Counted from the first letter of the stretch, positions 1 through 8,983 are shown. The stretch: DNA of 21,707 nt from JBGPIT01 sp041485125 (GCA_041485125.1 JBGPIT010000039.1:1-21707); one strand, 5' to 3'. Numbers and translations are program-made. Notes: generated by a model from the sequence alone, not told the origin.

Positions 1-1095
1 CGCACCCTGCTCGCCCTGCACCTGAGGTCGTGCGGCTTGGAGATCGTCGAAGCCGAGGACGGCCGTGCGGGCGTGGAGGCGGCGCGCAAGCACCGGCCCG
101 ATCTGATCCTCATGGATGTGAGGATGCCGGTGATGGGCGGGCTCGAGGCGCTCGCCGAGCTGCGTAGGGACCCGGCCTTCGCACACACGCCCGTGATCAT
201 GCTGACCGCCGAGAGCCGGCGCGAGGACGTCGTCGAGTGCGCCAAGCTCGGTGTCGCCGGCTACATCGTGAAGCCGTACCAGCAAGACGCCCTGAAACGC
301 CAAGTCACGACGATCCTCGGCGCCGCGGCGAGCGCGCCCGCCGCGGAGGAGCCGAATGCCACCACGACGCCGCTCGATCCGCACACCGTGCTCATCGTCG
401 ATGACAGCGAGCGCGTCCTCACGCTCGCGCGCGCCGCGCTCGAGCAGTCGATGACGGTGCTCACCGCCGCCTGCGGCAGCGAGGCGCTCGAGCAGTACCG
501 GAAGGCGCGTCCCGCCGTCGTCGTGATCGATCTCGCGATGCCCGGCATGGACGGCTTCGAGACCCTCGCGCAGCTGCAGGGAATGGGACGGAGCGGCTAC
601 GTCGCGCTTGCCGTGCGCGGTGACATCGCGGCACGCGAGCGGGCCCGCAAGGCCGGCTACGACGCGGTCGTCGACAAGCCCTTCCAACCCGACGATCTCC
701 GCAGCGAGGTGCTCGCGGCGGTCGGTGTCGTCGCGCCGCCGGAGCAGCTCCTGCAGACCTACGTGAGCGAGGACGGCGGCTGCGCGATCTTTGCCCTGCC
801 CGACCCGCACTCGAAGCTCTTCGCGCGACTCCTGCCGATCTTCGCGCAGCGCCTGCGGGCGCTCGCCGAGGACGGCTACGACAAGCTCATCCTCGACATC
901 GCCGCGCTCAACGACGGCACCGCCGAGCAGGTGAAGCCGGTGGTCCGCTTGCTCGAGCAGGCCGCCTCGCTCGGCATCCGCACCGCCATCTGCACCCCGA
1001 ACGCGCGCGTGCTCGAGAGCCTGAAGCAAATCGCCGAGACCCAGGATGCGCCCTATGCCGCGTCGCGCGACGCGGCTCGACACTGTCTGCAATGA
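1..1095 (+). CDS. Response regulator with two REC domains and a C-terminal STAS-like domain (5' end cut by window)
   Basis: The frame is open from the first base, so the protein starts upstream; a TTG at 37 is only an internal codon. REC domain 1 lacks its N-terminal acidic pocket because of the window edge, but shows the phospho-acceptor Asp (codon 115-117, LILMDVRMP) and the Lys of YIVKPYQ. REC domain 2 begins at VLIVDDS (about 388) with acceptor Asp at 529-531 (VIDLAMPG) and Lys in VDKPF. Its usual Thr/Ser (LTA) is Ala at 610, so switching may be impaired. About 745-1080 resembles an anti-sigma-factor-antagonist (STAS) fold (KLILDIAAL, then a run with ASLGIRTAICTP). No DNA-binding domain is visible. 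It is followed 24 bases later by an HDOD gene, which suggests a signalling pair. The output is not known; a partner-switch role is inference. Confidence 0.8.
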   Translation, partial: RTLLALHLRSCGLEIVEAEDGRAGVEAARKHRPDLILMDVRMPVMGGLEALAELRRDPAFAHTPVIMLTAESRREDVVECAKLGVAGYIVKPYQQDALKRQVTTILGAAASAPAAEEPNATTTPLDPHTVLIVDDSERVLTLARAALEQSMTVLTAACGSEALEQYRKARPAVVVIDLAMPGMDGFETLAQLQGMGRSGYVALAVRGDIAARERARKAGYDAVVDKPFQPDDLRSEVLAAVGVVAPPEQLLQTYVSEDGGCAIFALPDPHSKLFARLLPIFAQRLRALAEDGYDKLILDIAALNDGTAEQVKPVVRLLEQAASLGIRTAICTPNARVLESLKQIAETQDAPYAASRDAARHCLQ

Positions 1096-1119
1096 CCCCG
1101 GTTCCTGGAGGACGCGAGC

Positions 1120-1998
1120 ATGTCTGAGGCGGCTTTGGCTGAGGTGAGCGTCGAGCGTGGCGAGCTGCGCCAACGCGTGCGCAGCACGCTGACGCGTCTG
1201 TCGCGCACCGGGGCGCTGCCCACCCTGCCCGCCGCCGCCAGTGCCGCGCTCGGCATCGCGCGCGATCCCGACGCCGACGTGCAGCACGTCTGCGAGGTGA
1301 TCCAGATCGACGTCGGCCTCGCGGCGCGCATCATCCGGGCCGCGAACTCGGCGGCGCTGGCGCGCCGCAATCCGGCGAAGAGCCTGCGCGACGCCGTCCT
1401 CACCGTCGGGCTCCGCAAGACCTGCGACATCCTGGTCGCGATGTGCGCGCGCCAGCTCTACGAGGGCGCCGACGCGCACGCCGAGATGCTCTGGAACCAC
1501 GCGCTCGCCGTCGGTCTCGGCACCGAGCAGCTCGCGTATCTGACCCGTGCCGTCGATCCGTCGTCGGCGTTCCTGCCCGGGCTCTTTCACGACATCGGCC
1601 GCATCGCCTTCGTCCTCGCCGACCCCATGGCCGCCGAGGTGATCGACCGCCTCGCCGACGCCGGCGAGGGCGCGAAGACGAGCCTGGAGCGCGAGTGGTA
1701 CGATTTCGATCACGGCGAGGCCGGTGCGATCCTCGCCGAGGAATGGGGGCTCGCGCTCGAGCAATGCGACGCCATCCGGCTCCATCATCGGCCGCCGGCG
1801 AACGGCTCCGGCGGTCAGCTCGCGGCGCTGATCAATGCGGCCGACGGCCTCGCGTACACGCTCGGCTATGGCAGCAGCGCGGTCCAGCCGGTCGAGATCT
1901 CGACGGCACGGATCGGGCTCGGCGCCGACGATGAGCGCGAGTGGAGCGAGCGCGTCGGTGCGGCGATCGCGCAGCAGCAAGAGCTCCTCGGCACCTGA
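1120..1998 (+). CDS. HDOD domain signalling protein
   Basis: The protein has 292 residues. The start ATG is supported by GGAGG at 1107-1111, eight bases upstream. An HDOD domain spans roughly residues 30-230: LPTLPAAASAAL opens it, followed by VCEVIQIDVGLAARIIRAANSA. HD-type residues remain at H127, H157-D158 (LFHDIGR), H198 and H222-H223. HDOD proteins are regulatory relatives of HD phosphohydrolases and are often non-catalytic; they occur in chemotaxis, motility and second-messenger pathways. No receiver, GGDEF or EAL domain is attached. It lies just downstream of the REC-REC-STAS gene and probably shares its transcript. Its partner and ligand are unknown. Confidence 0.85.
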   Translation: MSEAALAEVSVERGELRQRVRSTLTRLSRTGALPTLPAAASAALGIARDPDADVQHVCEVIQIDVGLAARIIRAANSAALARRNPAKSLRDAVLTVGLRKTCDILVAMCARQLYEGADAHAEMLWNHALAVGLGTEQLAYLTRAVDPSSAFLPGLFHDIGRIAFVLADPMAAEVIDRLADAGEGAKTSLEREWYDFDHGEAGAILAEEWGLALEQCDAIRLHHRPPANGSGGQLAALINAADGLAYTLGYGSSAVQPVEISTARIGLGADDEREWSERVGAAIAQQQELLGT

Positions 1999-2145
1999 CC
2001 CCGCGCGGCACGGCGGCGGCGCGCTGGTGCGGCCCGCGCTGCCTGCCCGCTTCGTCGCGACCAGGCCGGTCGCGGTGACGCTCGGAGCGCCGACCGCGTT
2101 GCCGCACATGCGGATTTCCGCTACGAGCAGCGGCCCTGCCCGTTG
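1999..2145. other. Noncoding gap between the HDOD gene and glgA
   Basis: 147 bases. I see no convincing promoter, terminator hairpin with a T tract, or small gene here. Confidence 0.5.
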
Positions 2146-3621
2146 ATGCCGTCCATCGACACTCCATCACCACGTCGTCCGCGCGTCCTCGTCGCCGCGT
2201 CCGAGCTGGCGCCGTTCGCGAAGACCGGCGGCCTGGGCGACGTGCTCGCGGCGCTGCCGCCGGCGCTGGCGCGTGCCGGCGCCGAGGTGCACGTCGTGAT
2301 TCCGGCGTATCAGGGCATCGATTGGCGCGCGGCCGGCATCACGCGCGAGTGGAGCGTCGCGCTCGACACGCCGGCCGGCCGGCGCGATCTCGGCGTCCGC
2401 ACCGGTCGTCTCGGCGACGTCACCGTGTCGTTCGCGGTCGCCGGCGAGTACTTCGATCGCCCGCACCTCTACGGCGGACCGAACGGCGACTATCCCGACA
2501 ACGCCGAGCGCTTCGCGTTCTTCTCGCGCGCCGTGCTGGCGATCGCCGCGGCGTCCGATCCCGTGCCCGACCTGCTGCACTGCCACGACTGGCACACCGC
2601 GCTCGTCCCCGCGTTGCTGCGGATCGACCGCGACCCGCGGCTGGCGCGCACCAAGACCGTCCTCACGGTCCACAATCTCGGCTACCAGGGGCTCTTCCCG
2701 CCCGAGGTGTGGCCGCTCCTCGGTCTCGACTGGAGCTGGTTCACACCGCAGCACTTCGAGTTCTACGGCCAGGTGAACTTCTTGAAGGCGGGCTTGGTCT
2801 TCGCCGACGCGCTCACGACAGTGAGCCCGACGTACGCGCAGGAGATCCTCGATCCCGAGCACGGCCACGGCTTGGACGGCGTGCTGCGCACACGGCGCGA
2901 CGTCCTCGTCGGCATCTTGAACGGCGTCGACTACACGCGTTGGGATCCGCGCCACGACCGATTTCTCGCCGCCAGCTACGGCCCGGACGACCTGAGCGGT
3001 AAGCCCCGCTGCAAGGCGGCGCTGCAAGCGGAGCTCGGCCTCCCCGACCGTCCGGCCGTGCCGGTCATCGGCATGGTGTCGCGGCTCGCGGATCAAAAGG
3101 GCTTCGATCTCGTCACCGCCGCGCTGCCGGCGCTCCTCGGCCTCGATCTCCAGCTCGCGATCGTCGCGAGCGGCGACGCGCGGTACGAGCGCGCCCTCAC
3201 CAGCGAGCAACGGCGCGCGCCCGATCGCCTCGCGGTGCGCATCGCGTTCGACGAAGGCCTCGCCCACCGCGTCGAGGGCGGCGCCGACGCGTTTCTCATG
3301 CCGTCGCGCTACGAGCCCTGCGGCCTGAACCAGATGTACAGCCTGCGCTACGGGACCGTGCCGATCGTGCGCGCGACCGGCGGTCTCGACGACACCGTCG
3401 TCGACGTCGAGACCGCAAACGGCCCCGGCACCGGCTTCAAGTTCCGCCCGTACACGGCCGGGGCGATGCTCGAGACGATCCGGCGCGCGCTCGCCCTCTA
3501 CGCGCAGCCGGGCGCATGGTTGCAGCTGATGCGCGCCGGCATGCAGTGCGATTTCTCCTGGCGGCGCTCGGCCGATCACTACCTCGACCTCTACGCCCAC
3601 CTGCTGCGCGGGGCGGGCTGA
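2146..3621 (+). CDS. glgA: Glycogen synthase (ADP-glucose type, GT5)
   Basis: GlgA transfers glucose from ADP-glucose to the non-reducing end of a growing alpha-1,4-glucan in the cytoplasm. The N-terminus carries the family signature KTGGLGDV next to VLVAASELAPFAKTGG. Further GT5 blocks follow: LYGGPNGDYPDNAERFAFFSRA, CHDWHTALVPALL, TVHNLGYQG, ILNGVDYTRWDP, GMVSRLADQKGFDL, and the C-terminal SRYEPCGLNQMYSLRYGTVPIVRATGGLDDTV. At 491 residues it is full length. The frame can also open at TTG 2143, but ATG 2146 is preferred; no strong Shine-Dalgarno is visible. No glgB, glgC or glgP lies in the window, so its link to the motility genes is positional only. Confidence 0.95.
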   Translation: MPSIDTPSPRRPRVLVAASELAPFAKTGGLGDVLAALPPALARAGAEVHVVIPAYQGIDWRAAGITREWSVALDTPAGRRDLGVRTGRLGDVTVSFAVAGEYFDRPHLYGGPNGDYPDNAERFAFFSRAVLAIAAASDPVPDLLHCHDWHTALVPALLRIDRDPRLARTKTVLTVHNLGYQGLFPPEVWPLLGLDWSWFTPQHFEFYGQVNFLKAGLVFADALTTVSPTYAQEILDPEHGHGLDGVLRTRRDVLVGILNGVDYTRWDPRHDRFLAASYGPDDLSGKPRCKAALQAELGLPDRPAVPVIGMVSRLADQKGFDLVTAALPALLGLDLQLAIVASGDARYERALTSEQRRAPDRLAVRIAFDEGLAHRVEGGADAFLMPSRYEPCGLNQMYSLRYGTVPIVRATGGLDDTVVDVETANGPGTGFKFRPYTAGAMLETIRRALALYAQPGAWLQLMRAGMQCDFSWRRSADHYLDLYAHLLRGAG

Positions 3622-3770
3622 CCGCCGGCGCGGGCCACGCTGGAGCGGCCGGCGTACGGCGCGGCAGTTTCCACCCGGCAACTTCTGCCACGTGTCGCGC
3701 GGGGATCACGGTCGTCCGCGGGGTTGGCGACGGTCCTGCTCTTGCTTTACGCGCAGCGGGAGGACCGATC
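3622..3770 (+). other. Noncoding gap upstream of the hypothetical gene
   Basis: 149 bases. It holds a possible sigma-54-type promoter (3725-3740) and the ribosome binding site of the next gene (GGGAGG, 3758-3763). No terminator with a T tract was seen after glgA. Confidence 0.5.
3725..3740 (+). promoter_or_regulatory. Possible sigma-54 promoter of the hypothetical gene
   Basis: TGGCGA-N5-CTGCT has the near-invariant GG and GC dinucleotides at the spacing of a -24/-12 promoter, with 4/6 and 4/5 matches to TGGCAC and TTGCT. The predicted start near 3751 would leave a leader of about 20 bases containing GGGAGG. The match is imperfect, and the upstream motif shared by the two strong sigma-54 promoters in this window is absent. 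Confidence 0.3.
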
Positions 3771-4652
3771 GTGAGCATTCGACCCACCCAGGGGACCACC
3801 GCGGCACCACCGTCCATCGTCGCGCCGGCCGAGACCGTGATCGAGGGCGCGGAGTTCGCATCGACCCTCGCCGGCATCGCATCGCAAGCCGGGTCCGCCG
3901 ACCCCGAACATATCCGTCCACCCGCGGAGCGATGGGGACAATACGGAGACGGCGCGAAGCCGGGCGGGTACGGCCCGCCGCCTGATCCGGCGCAGTTCGC
4001 CCAGTTCCCCGTTGGCAGCGGTTCCCCAGCGAGCCCGCTCAATCCGAACGGCATCACGATGGACCCCGCGTTCACGGTCGACGGCTATACGGGACGCGGT
4101 ACGCCGATCCCCCCCGGCTTCTACAACCTCGCCTACTACAACCAGTACCTGCGCGAGGGCGGGACGCCGCTCGTCGGCTTCGCTGCCCTCGAGCCCGGCG
4201 CGTCGGTCACGGCGACCTACGGGACCTACGGCGACGGACGCGTGCGCGCGACGAGCTTCGCCGACGGTTTTGCGAACGTCACGAACACACTCGCCGGCAC
4301 GAGCGTCGCGATCGGTGATGCGTCGGCCGAGGCGACCGTCGAGGAATCCGCGCCTGCGGCGGACGCCGAGAGCGCCGCGCCTGCCGCGCCCGACGTCGCG
4401 AACGCCGCGGCTACGCCTGCCGCCGCGGACAAGGCCGTCGCCTGCGCGGCAGAGAGCAAGACCGCCGCCGCTCCTCCGCACGCGACGAAGAGCGACACGC
4501 CGCAGCCCGCGACGACGAGCTCGACGCAGGTCACGGCGACCGATCAGCCGGACGGCCAGACACGCCAAGGCGCGACACGCGATGTCGACCTCGGGCGCGC
4601 CGCTTTGGAGGCGCAGATCGCCTCGCTCATCGACGTGCTGCTCCGCGGCTAG
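3771..4652 (+). CDS. Hypothetical Ala/Pro-rich protein with a Tyr/Gly-rich central block
   Basis: I do not recognise this 293-residue protein. The frame is open from 3516, but GTG 3771 is chosen because GGGAGG lies seven bases upstream and because it avoids overlap with glgA. No signal peptide or membrane segment is visible. Residues 1-45 are polar. About 45-150 is rich in Gly, Pro and Tyr (GYGPPPDPAQFAQF, TPIPPGFYNLAYYNQYLREGGTPLVGF) and looks like the conserved core. About 180-270 is low-complexity Ala/Pro/Thr. The last 20 residues (DLGRAALEAQIASLIDVLLRG) form an apparent amphipathic helix. It converges on the motility cluster. A flagellar-export substrate or surface-associated protein is possible but unproven. 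Confidence 0.65.
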   Translation: MSIRPTQGTTAAPPSIVAPAETVIEGAEFASTLAGIASQAGSADPEHIRPPAERWGQYGDGAKPGGYGPPPDPAQFAQFPVGSGSPASPLNPNGITMDPAFTVDGYTGRGTPIPPGFYNLAYYNQYLREGGTPLVGFAALEPGASVTATYGTYGDGRVRATSFADGFANVTNTLAGTSVAIGDASAEATVEESAPAADAESAAPAAPDVANAAATPAAADKAVACAAESKTAAAPPHATKSDTPQPATTSSTQVTATDQPDGQTRQGATRDVDLGRAALEAQIASLIDVLLRG

Positions 4653-4666
4653 GAAACCGCAGAGGC

Positions 4667-4688
4667 GCGACGCGAGCGATCTCGTCGC
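4667..4688. other. Imperfect hairpin between convergent genes
   Basis: GCGA(CG)CGAG pairs with CTCGTCGC around a CGAT loop, giving eight base pairs with a two-base bulge. It lies in the 67-base gap where the + and - transcription units converge. There is no T tract on either side, so terminator function is uncertain. Confidence 0.25.
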
Positions 4689-4719
4689 GGAGCCGGCGAG
4701 ACGTCGCGGCGCCGACGCG

Positions 4720-5394
4720 TCAGCCGCGCGCGCGCGCGATGCCGCCGAGGGCGATGGGCTCGAGCTCCGCCGGCGTGGCGATGAGCACGTCCGCGCCCGC
4801 CTCCTCGACCGAGCTGCCGCTGAATCCCCACAGCACGCCACAGGTCGCGACCGCGGCATTGCGGCCGGTTGCGACGTCGATCGCCGAGTCCCCGACCATG
4901 AGCGTCGCATCCGCGTCGATGCCCGCCTGATCGACGAGCATGCGCAGACCGGTCGGATCGGGCTTCTTCACCTGCAGGCTGTCGCCGCCGATCACGCGCG
5001 GGAACCGCTCGCGCAAGCCGAGTCCTTCGATGATCGTCACGCTCATGTCCGCCGGCTTGTTCGTGAGCACCGAGAACACGACGCCGCGAGCAGCGAGACG
5101 CGCGATTACCTCCGACAATCCCGCATAGAGCACGCTCCGGTCGAGGAGGTGCGCGCGGTACCACGGCATGAAGATGCCCACCCCGCGCTCGAGCAACGCC
5201 GCATGCTCCGCCCCCAGCGCCCGCTCGACGAGCACGCGCGCGCCATGCCCCACGTACCCCCACAACGTCCGCGGATCCTGCCGCGGCAATCCCAACTCCG
5301 CCAGCGTGACGTTCACCGCCTCCGCAAGATCGTCCTTGGTATCGACGAGCGTCCCGTCGAGATCGAACACGAGATGCCGAAAAACGGGATTCAT
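4720..5394 (-). CDS. gph: HAD-family phosphatase, phosphoglycolate phosphatase-like
   Basis: The 224-residue cytoplasmic protein has all four HAD motifs: motif I DLDGTLVDT near the N-terminus, motif II in LTNKPADM, the Lys of QVKKPDP, and motif IV GDSAIDVATGRNA. The helical cap between motifs I and II (LWGYVGHGARVLVERAL) is typical of Gph, which hydrolyses 2-phosphoglycolate to glycolate. Related HADs act on other small phosphates or pyrophosphate, so substrate identity is inferred. The start ATG gives a normal N-terminus (MNPVFRHLVFDLDGT). The gene is separated by 173 bases from the Fe-S carrier gene and is probably not part of the flagellar unit. Its 3' end converges with the hypothetical gene ending at 4652. 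Confidence 0.85.
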   Translation of the reverse strand: MNPVFRHLVFDLDGTLVDTKDDLAEAVNVTLAELGLPRQDPRTLWGYVGHGARVLVERALGAEHAALLERGVGIFMPWYRAHLLDRSVLYAGLSEVIARLAARGVVFSVLTNKPADMSVTIIEGLGLRERFPRVIGGDSLQVKKPDPTGLRMLVDQAGIDADATLMVGDSAIDVATGRNAAVATCGVLWGFSGSSVEEAGADVLIATPAELEPIALGGIARARG

Positions 5395-5507
5395 GAAGAC
5401 GCGTCAGCCTGTCTCACGTTAAACGTCGCCACGCGGGCAGCGATGACAACGAGGCTCGGAAGGTCCCGAACGCTAGCCAGCGCGAACGGGCTCGACAGGT
5501 AGTGGGA

Positions 5508-5532
5508 GGTCGGCGAATTTACTTCGCCGACC
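5508..5532. repeat. Perfect 10-bp inverted repeat (hairpin) downstream of erpA
   Basis: GGTCGGCGAA and TTCGCCGACC flank a five-base loop (TTTAC). It lies 36 bases past the stop of the Fe-S carrier gene. No T run follows on the - strand, so it may be a weak terminator, an mRNA 3'-end stabiliser or an operator for the downstream gph. The remainder of the 5395-5567 gap shows no gene. Confidence 0.45.
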
Positions 5533-5567
5533 GACGCCCATCGCGAGCGCAGCGAGCGGGGGCGAAA

Positions 5568-5951
5568 TCAAGCACTAAAGCTCGAGCCGCAGCCGCAGGT
5601 GCGGTCGGCTTTCGGGTTCTCGAACTTGAAGCCGGACCCGTGGAGACCTGTCACGTAGTCGAGCACGGTGCCCTGCAGGTACTCGCGTGACGCGGCGTCG
5701 ACGACGACCGTGATGCCGTCGACGCGTGTCACCGCGTCGTCCGGCTTGATCTCGTTGTCGAAGCCCATCGTGTACGAGAAGCCCGAGCAGCCGCCGCCGA
5801 CGACGCCGACGCGGAGGGCGAAGTCGGGACCGCGCGCCTCGCGCTGCATGGTGGCTTTCACCCGCTCGATCGCCTTGCCGGTGAGGCTGACGATCTGCGT
5901 CTCGCCGCCCTGCTCTGTCACGCTCGACTGTGTGTGCTCGTGCTGGTCCAT
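5568..5951 (-). CDS. erpA: A-type iron-sulfur cluster carrier (IscA/ErpA/HesB family)
   Basis: A-type carriers deliver Fe-S clusters to apo-proteins in the cytoplasm. The 127-residue product has the family's three cysteines: C55 in GGGCSGFSY and C119/C121 in the C-terminal CGCGSSF. The core matches the fold (LTGKAIERVKATM, LRVGVVGGGCSG, VDAASREYLQGTVLDYV, GFKFENPKA). The frame opens nine bases earlier at a TTG (5960), but ATG 5951 is preferred. A polar N-terminal extension of about 18 residues precedes the domain. It starts 31 bases after motB, so co-transcription with motAB is possible. ErpA, IscA and HesB cannot be separated with confidence by eye. Confidence 0.88.
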   Translation of the reverse strand: MDQHEHTQSSVTEQGGETQIVSLTGKAIERVKATMQREARGPDFALRVGVVGGGCSGFSYTMGFDNEIKPDDAVTRVDGITVVVDAASREYLQGTVLDYVTGLHGSGFKFENPKADRTCGCGSSFSA

Positions 5952-5982
5952 GGGAACCAAGGTAGCACGCGAGGGCCGTGGT

Positions 5983-6819
5983 TCAAAGAACGGGCGGCTC
6001 CGCGCCGTCGTCGGCCTTTGGGTGCGGCCCGCTCGTGGGGGGCTCGTTCGCCGAGGCGCGGCGCGACAGGGCGACGATGTCGACGCGCCGGTTGCGGGCT
6101 CGCCCCGCCGGGGTCTCGTTGGTGTCGATCGGCCGATACTCGCCGTAGCCGCTCGCGGAAAGGCGCTCGGGCGGGATCTCGTGCTGCGCGACCAGGTAGC
6201 GCACCAGGCCGGTGGCGCGTGCGGTCGAGAGCTCCCAGTTGCTGGGGAAACGCGCCGAATGGATCGGCCGCGGGTCGGCGTGGCCCTCGATGCGGATCTC
6301 GCGGCCGGTGAGCGCGAGGACGCCGGCGAGACGGTCGATGAGCGGCAGCGCCGCCGGCACCAAGGTGTCCTCGCCGGCGAGAAAGAGACCGTCGAGCGGC
6401 AGGCGGATCACCAGACCGCGCTCCTCGAGCGTGAGCTCCACCAGGTCGTCGATGCCGAGCGCGTGCAGGTCGCCGAGGCTCGAGCCGACGTCGCTGCGCA
6501 CGCGCTCGAGCGAGTCCTTTTCGGCCTTCTCGATCTCGGCGCTGCTGAGCGGGACGATGCGCATCGCCTTCATCACCGGGTCGATCGCGTCGCCCGCGGT
6601 CGGACCCTCGAAGATCGGCAGCCGGTCGTTGCCGCCGGTGCCCTCGAAGTGGAAGGCGAACTGCACCGACTTCTCGACCTTCTTCGCCTTCTTCGCGTCG
6701 ACCTCCGAGACCGCGTACATCACGACGAAGAACGCGAAGAGCAAGGTGATGAAGTCGGCGTACGAGACGAGCCAGCGCTCGTGGTTCTCGTGCTCCTCGT
6801 GCTTATGCCGCTTTGGCAT
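5983..6819 (-). CDS. motB: Flagellar stator protein MotB
   Basis: MotB anchors the stator to peptidoglycan and forms the ion channel with MotA in the inner membrane. The His/Glu-rich N-terminus leads into a single transmembrane helix with the ion-binding Asp at D22 (WLVSYADFITLLFAFFVVMYAV). After a linker of about 100 residues comes an OmpA-like peptidoglycan-binding domain (IRIEGHADPRPI, NWELSTARATGLVRYL, SASGYGEYRPI, RARNRRVDI). The length, 278 residues, is typical. The ATG overlaps the motA stop by 17 bases, which suggests coupled translation. Whether it uses protons or sodium cannot be decided from sequence alone. The last 25 residues are polar and disordered. Confidence 0.95.
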   Translation of the reverse strand: MPKRHKHEEHENHERWLVSYADFITLLFAFFVVMYAVSEVDAKKAKKVEKSVQFAFHFEGTGGNDRLPIFEGPTAGDAIDPVMKAMRIVPLSSAEIEKAEKDSLERVRSDVGSSLGDLHALGIDDLVELTLEERGLVIRLPLDGLFLAGEDTLVPAALPLIDRLAGVLALTGREIRIEGHADPRPIHSARFPSNWELSTARATGLVRYLVAQHEIPPERLSASGYGEYRPIDTNETPAGRARNRRVDIVALSRRASANEPPTSGPHPKADDGAEPPVL

Positions 6820-7591
6820 CGCTCGGCTGGGCTTTCGGCGCGCCGTCCTCGAGCAGGTACACCGACAGACGCTCGCGCAGCAGATGGTGGTTCAGTCCCT
6901 CGACGATGCCGAGGACGCCTTCGACGATCATCAGATCGACCCTGCTCTTCGCGCCGCAGCGGAGCTTCAGCTTGTTGGCGACCGGCAGGAACAAGAGGTT
7001 CGCCGAGCCGACGCCATAGACGGTGGCGACGAACGCGACCGCGATGCCGCCGCCGAGCTTGGATGGATCGTTGAGCTGCTCCATGACGTGGATCAGGCCG
7101 AGCACGGCGCCGAGGATGCCGACGGTCGGCGCGTAGCCGCCCGCGGCCTCGAAGACCTTCGCCGCGGTCGTGTCCTGCCGCTCGCGCACCTCGATCTCCT
7201 CCTCGAGGATCTGGCGGATCGTCGCCGGCTCGAGGCCGTCGATCAGGTAGCGGAGCGCCTTCTTGAGGAAGGGATTGGTCTCCATCTCCATCTTCGACTC
7301 GAGCGCGAGCAAGCCCTCGCGACGCGCCACCGATGCCATCTCGACCAGGCGCTCGACCAGCGCCGGCTTCTCGTTCGGCAGGCCGCGCAGCGCGCCGCCG
7401 AGCGCGCCGAACCCGCGTAGCACGTCGGCGAGCGGGAAGCCGAGGATGGTCGCGCCGAGGGTGCCGCCGAAGACGATCAGCGCCGCGGTGGGCTGCATGA
7501 TCGCGCTCAGGTGCAACCCTTCGAGCATCGGCCCCAGGATGACCGCGCAGCCGAAGCCGAGGACGAGACCGATGATCGTGGCGAGATCCAT
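6803..7591 (-). CDS. motA: Flagellar stator protein MotA
   Basis: MotA forms the ion-driven ring of the stator around MotB. Four membrane segments are visible: near the N-terminus (TIIGLVLGFGCAVIL), a second (AALIVFGGTLGATILGF), and a C-terminal pair containing the hallmark GGYAPTVGILGAVLGLIHVM and GIAVAFVATVYGVGSANLLFLPV. The cytoplasmic loop between segments 2 and 3 carries the charged torque region. A GTG at 7594 is immediately followed by ATG 7591; ATG is chosen, giving 262 residues. A GAGGTG lies 14 bases upstream of the ATG. A sigma-28-like element lies directly in front. It overlaps motB by 17 bases. Confidence 0.95.
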   Translation of the reverse strand: MDLATIIGLVLGFGCAVILGPMLEGLHLSAIMQPTAALIVFGGTLGATILGFPLADVLRGFGALGGALRGLPNEKPALVERLVEMASVARREGLLALESKMEMETNPFLKKALRYLIDGLEPATIRQILEEEIEVRERQDTTAAKVFEAAGGYAPTVGILGAVLGLIHVMEQLNDPSKLGGGIAVAFVATVYGVGSANLLFLPVANKLKLRCGAKSRVDLMIVEGVLGIVEGLNHHLLRERLSVYLLEDGAPKAQPSDAKAA

Positions 7592-7742
7592 CACCGCAAC
7601 ATCGGCACCTCGGGGCGGGAGCTTGAGCGCGCGCGCGAAGGCGCGGCGTTTACGGCGGGATCATGGAAAAGCGCACGGCATTGCCTGCAGCGCAGTGCCG
7701 TGCGGTTGCGGAGGTCCGTTCAGCGGCCGGCGGCGCGACGCC
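7592..7742 (-). other. Noncoding gap between the sigma-54 activator gene and motA
   Basis: 151 bases with the weak sigma-28-like element near motA. A CGGCAC...CTGC pair near 7686-7700 has spacing one base too short for sigma-54. No T-tract terminator was seen. Confidence 0.45.
7599..7626 (-). promoter_or_regulatory. Weak sigma-28-like promoter upstream of motA
   Basis: On the - strand, TCAA (7626-7623) is followed after 16 bases by GCCGATGT (7606-7599), compared with the TAAA-N15-GCCGATAA flagellar sigma-28 consensus. Spacing and pattern are the same as in front of flgM. The predicted transcript would begin at about 7592, practically at the motA start codon. The match is only moderate. Confidence 0.35.
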
Positions 7743-8927
<1,185 letters not shown>

Positions 8928-8967
8928 GGTTTCTCCTTGGCCTAGGGTTTGAGTGGTGAAACCAGAC

Positions 8968-8983
8968 AGCAAGGCGGGTGCCA
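8968..8983 (-). promoter_or_regulatory. Sigma-54 promoter of the activator gene
   Basis: The - strand reads TGGCAC-CCGCC-TTGCT, a full match to the -24/-12 consensus with correct spacing. The predicted start is about 8957, giving a 30-base leader that contains AAGGAG before ATG 8927. Confidence 0.85.

Noticed and set aside
2167..3681. Long open frame antisense to glgA
   Set aside because: A high-GC shadow frame: Arg/Ala/Glu-rich composition with no recognisable domain, opposite a clear GlgA.
3747..4910. Long - strand open frame opposite the hypothetical gene and the end of gph
   Set aside because: Arg-rich composition of a shadow frame, with no ribosome site; it overlaps a + strand gene with a clear Shine-Dalgarno.
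7686..7700. CGGCAC...CTGC as a sigma-54 promoter upstream of motA
   Set aside because: Spacing is one base too short, which sigma-54 promoters do not tolerate.
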